From: DATLAN01 sp035527455
Lineage (GTDB): Bacteria; Planctomycetota; Planctomycetia; Pirellulales; Thermoguttaceae
Length of the DNA stretch: 7,013 nucleotides
Assembly: GCA_035527455.1 (NCBI GenBank)
Contig: DATLAN010000132.1
Location: 1 to 7,013 of the forward strand
Direction of reading: 5' to 3'
Position 1 is the stretch's first letter. Each line of letters begins with the position of its first letter. The position numbers and the translations under genes are program-made. Below the pieces are notes generated by a model. The model was not told the DNA's origin and ran no database searches. It saw only the letters and a program-made list of their open reading frames with translations. Shown piece by piece: positions 5,591-7,013 of this stretch.

Positions 5591-5981
5591 ATTTGATCGA
5601 GTCAGCCCACATCGGGCTCATTTTGGGTTCGACCTGCTCCAACGCCGGCCCCATGAACGGCCGCGGCGCGAACTCCTCGTCCTTGTACCGGCCGCCGTGC
5701 TCGTGCGCGCCGCCGACTGTGCCCGCCTTGCTGGCCGCCGGTCCCATGACCGCGCGGCGGTAGGGCATTTCCACTGCGTAAAGGATCGCGTTGGGTAGGA
5801 TTCGCTTGTGCGTGTGGGGCGGAGTGCCGGCCGGTGACGGGCCCTCGGCCGGATGGATGGACTGGCGGGCGATCTTGCGGACCAGGGCCCCGACCCAGCC
5901 CAGCCACTTGCGCGCGGCCCGGGCCTCCGGTCGCAAGACCGTCTGCGGATCGAACTCGGTCGTGGCGCGGTAGCCGATCAT
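5589..5981 (-). CDS. HK97 gp10-like head-tail/minor tail component (130 aa)
   Basis: The ATG at 5981 overlaps the upstream TGA (ATGA), so translation is coupled; a longer reading of this frame back to 6674 would run through the two previous genes and is a shadow. The protein has an N-terminal helix (residues 17-40, AARKWLGWVGALVRKIARQ) and a PAGTPPHTHKR loop at 49-60. Next come ILPNAILYAVEM and a small strand (RRAVMGPAAS), then HEHGGRYK at 93-100, and the hallmark APRPFMGPALEQVEPK at 105-120. An H-E-x-G-G followed by ARPFM-x-PAL at the C-terminus is the signature of the HK97 gp10-like family, small proteins that take part in head-tail joining or tail completion in siphoviruses. Length is normal for the family. 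The histidine-rich loops could bind a metal, but that is speculation. Its TGA forms part of the Shine-Dalgarno sequence of the tail tube gene. Confidence 0.75.
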   Translation of the reverse strand: MIGYRATTEFDPQTVLRPEARAARKWLGWVGALVRKIARQSIHPAEGPSPAGTPPHTHKRILPNAILYAVEMPYRRAVMGPAASKAGTVGGAHEHGGRYKDEEFAPRPFMGPALEQVEPKMSPMWADSIK

Positions 5982-6430
5982 GGGATTGCGATGAAACGCA
6001 AGTGGAGGACGCTGAAAAATATCCCTTGGTTGTCGAGGTGCTCCGGCGAGAAGACCGGGGCGATCCGGGCCTCGACGCACACCGCCTCTTGGTAGCCGAC
6101 CGCCCGCTCCCCGAGCAGGTTGCGCTGGATCTCCTCCATCAGGTCCACCAGGGGGTCGATCTCCTCGTTGGTCTTCGTCTTGAGCTTCCGCCTCACCCCG
6201 ACGTCGACCTGGTACTCGTCGGCGGGGCCTTCGCGGGTTGCCGCGTCGGCATCCAAGGCGCGGTCCAGCTCGGCCGGCATCACCAGCACGTCGGGCTCCT
6301 TGGCGGCCTCCAGGTCGGGGAGCTTCACGTTCACGTCGTAGCCCCGCCGCGGCGTGAAAGCGATCGAGTAGTTGGCGCCGTCCAAATGGTCGCGCACCGC
6401 CTTGCACAATTTGATGATCAGCGAACTCAT
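5978..6430 (-). CDS. Tail terminator-like / minor tail protein (150 aa)
   Basis: I chose the ATG at 6430 because it overlaps the upstream TGA as ATGA; a start at 6466 would add 12 residues and a 37-base overlap with the membrane protein. The N-terminus (SSLIIKLCKAVRDHL) is an amphipathic helix, followed by a strand (RGYDVNVKLPDLE), a second segment (DVLVMPAE), a strand (EYQVDVGVRRKLK, residues 72-84), a helix (PLVDLMEEIQRNLLGER, about 93-109) and a C-terminal strand with SPEHLDNQGIFFSVLHLRF at about 128-146. An opening helix, a V-D-V-x-V-x-x-K-L strand and a closing PEHLD...VL.L.F strand are how I remember phage proteins of the tail terminator/neck group, which cap the finished tail tube and contact the head. 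The location between connector and tail tube genes fits. Assignment to the terminator rather than another neck protein is inference. Confidence 0.6.
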   Translation of the reverse strand: MSSLIIKLCKAVRDHLDGANYSIAFTPRRGYDVNVKLPDLEAAKEPDVLVMPAELDRALDADAATREGPADEYQVDVGVRRKLKTKTNEEIDPLVDLMEEIQRNLLGERAVGYQEAVCVEARIAPVFSPEHLDNQGIFFSVLHLRFIAIP

Positions 6431-6699
6431 GGCCGCTTCCCCTGTTCCATCGTCGCGCGGATCCACCGCACGTCGGCGGCGACCTGGCCGAGCTGTCTTT
6501 CCACCGCGCGCAGCCGCAGCTCCTGGTCGACGATCGCCGCCCGGTTCGCCGTCGCCTGGGCAGCCGTGGCCGCCCGGTCCGCCGACGCGCTCCAGACCGC
6601 GCCGGCCATCGCCACGATCGCCGCCAGCACCGCCGCGCCGGCGCCGGCGATCGCCACGGCCCGGCGGACGCCATTTCGTGGTTTCGGTTGTGGGGTCAT
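6427..6699 (-). CDS. Small membrane-anchored coiled-coil protein (90 aa)
   Basis: The ATG at 6699 lies 4 bases after the preceding stop, and the TGA at 6429-6427 overlaps the next ATG. The product has a short basic N-terminus (residues 1-13, with K and R), one strongly hydrophobic Ala/Val/Ile/Gly segment at about 14-37, and an Ala-rich, charged helix at about 38-85 with heptad-like spacing (DQELRLRAVERQLGQVAADV). The positive-inside rule predicts a cytoplasmic N-terminus and an exported coiled coil. No enzyme motif is visible. The layout recalls inner-membrane spanins (Rz-like) or holin-associated proteins, but lysis genes usually lie after the tail genes, not inside the head-tail cluster. 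It could also be a virion protein or a membrane anchor for assembly. I do not recognise the family. Being sandwiched with coupled translation between structural genes makes it a real gene. Confidence 0.7.
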   Translation of the reverse strand: MTPQPKPRNGVRRAVAIAGAGAAVLAAIVAMAGAVWSASADRAATAAQATANRAAIVDQELRLRAVERQLGQVAADVRWIRATMEQGKRP

Positions 6700-6703
6700 T
6701 GGC

Positions 6704-7013
6704 TCACCCGGTCGCGACCAGTTTCGTGTGGATGCGCCAGGAAACGCCGTAGGGATCGGCCGGCTCGCAGTGCCCCTGGTCGCCGAACGTCGTCACCTCG
6801 TAGGTGTCCCACCGCCCCTTGCGGTCGACGCGGACCCGGTCGCCCGGCTCCGGCTCGATCGGCTTCCCGTCCATCACGAGCCGCTGCGTCTCGACCAGGA
6901 AGTCCGTTGCCCGGCTCGTGACCGGCCAGCCGAACGGCCCGGTCACCTCGATCTCCACGTCGGCGATGACGGCCGCGGCGGGGATCGTCTGCGGGCCGCG
7001 GACGTACTGGACG
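6704..7013 (-). CDS. Head-tail connector-like phage protein (5' end beyond the window)
   Basis: The frame is open from the window edge to a TGA at 6706-6704, giving 102 complete codons. An internal GTG at 6958 could give 84 residues, but the frame reads through it for another 18 sensible codons beginning VQYVRG, so I treat the gene as truncated by the window. The visible part is a small beta-rich protein: a TSRATDFLVE strand, the PEPGDRVRV turn, and a C-terminal DPYGVSWRIHTKLV. That ending, preceded by a PGDR motif, matches a small phage protein family I remember from planctomycete prophages, encoded just before the gp10-like and tail tube genes. The place in the order suggests a head-closure (stopper) or head-tail adaptor protein; this role is inferred from position, not from a catalytic or binding motif. 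The next gene starts 4 bases downstream, so the two are probably co-translated. Confidence 0.7.
   Translation of the reverse strand, partial: VQYVRGPQTIPAAAVIADVEIEVTGPFGWPVTSRATDFLVETQRLVMDGKPIEPEPGDRVRVDRKGRWDTYEVTTFGDQGHCEPADPYGVSWRIHTKLVATG

Noticed and set aside
5589..6674. A 361-residue minus-strand reading of the gp10-like frame
   Set aside because: Only the last 130 codons are the real gene. Upstream, the frame runs through the terminator-like and membrane protein genes and yields Arg/Gly/Pro-rich shadow sequence; the ATGA overlap fixes the start at 5981.
1..7013. tRNA, rRNA, riboswitch, insertion sequence, attachment site or defence gene
   Set aside because: No cloverleaf, transposase, terminal inverted repeats, integrase or defence domain could be recognised, and almost every base is taken up by packed tail genes.

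Overview
This window is a run of the structural (head-tail joining and tail) genes of a long-tailed, siphovirus-like phage or prophage. Every gene I support lies on the minus strand, so transcription runs from position 7013 down to 1. Neither end of the module is present: the first and last genes run off the window. I see no integrase, repressor, terminase, portal, capsid or lysis gene, so the sequence does not show whether this is an integrated prophage or a free phage. The DNA is G+C rich by eye, with strong G/C preference at third codon positions. Several proteins (the DPY..RIHTK connector, the HEHGGRY/ARPFM gp10-like protein, the LDADY tail tube, and the two proteins after the tape measure) resemble families I remember from Planctomycetota genomes. 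I therefore infer a planctomycete host or a close relative, but I could not search a database.

Layout in transcription order. (1) Head-tail region, 7013-5589: a 5'-truncated connector-like protein, a small membrane-anchored coiled-coil protein, a tail-terminator-like protein and an HK97 gp10-like protein. They are packed tightly, with two ATGA stop/start overlaps. (2) Tail shaft, 5576-4544: the tail tube subunit and a 185-residue structural-looking protein. (3) A 97-base intergenic gap, 4447-4543, filled by a regular array of six GCGAAT/ATTCGC motifs arranged as one large inverted repeat. (4) Tail assembly chaperones, 4446-3713: a G-like ORF followed in the -1 frame by a T-like ORF. The T-frame is open without a stop from a canonical U UUU UUC slippery heptamer at 4147-4141, so a G-GT programmed frameshift is plausible. 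(5) The tape measure gene, 3709-1505, which sets tail length. (6) Two tail-tip or minor structural genes, 1497-691 and 651 to beyond position 1.

The genes act in one pathway. The chaperones coat the tape measure, tail tube subunits polymerise around it from a tip complex (probably including the post-tape-measure proteins), the terminator caps the tube, and the connector/gp10-like proteins join the tail to the filled head. Gaps between genes are 3 to 97 bases, with no convincing promoter, which suggests a single polycistronic late transcript tuned by translational coupling, Shine-Dalgarno strength and possibly the hairpin at 4486-4502. The long plus-strand ORFs are antisense shadows. I found no wholly new system. 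The best leads are the intergenic array, the frameshift region, the repeat in the tape measure linker and the uncharacterised structural proteins.
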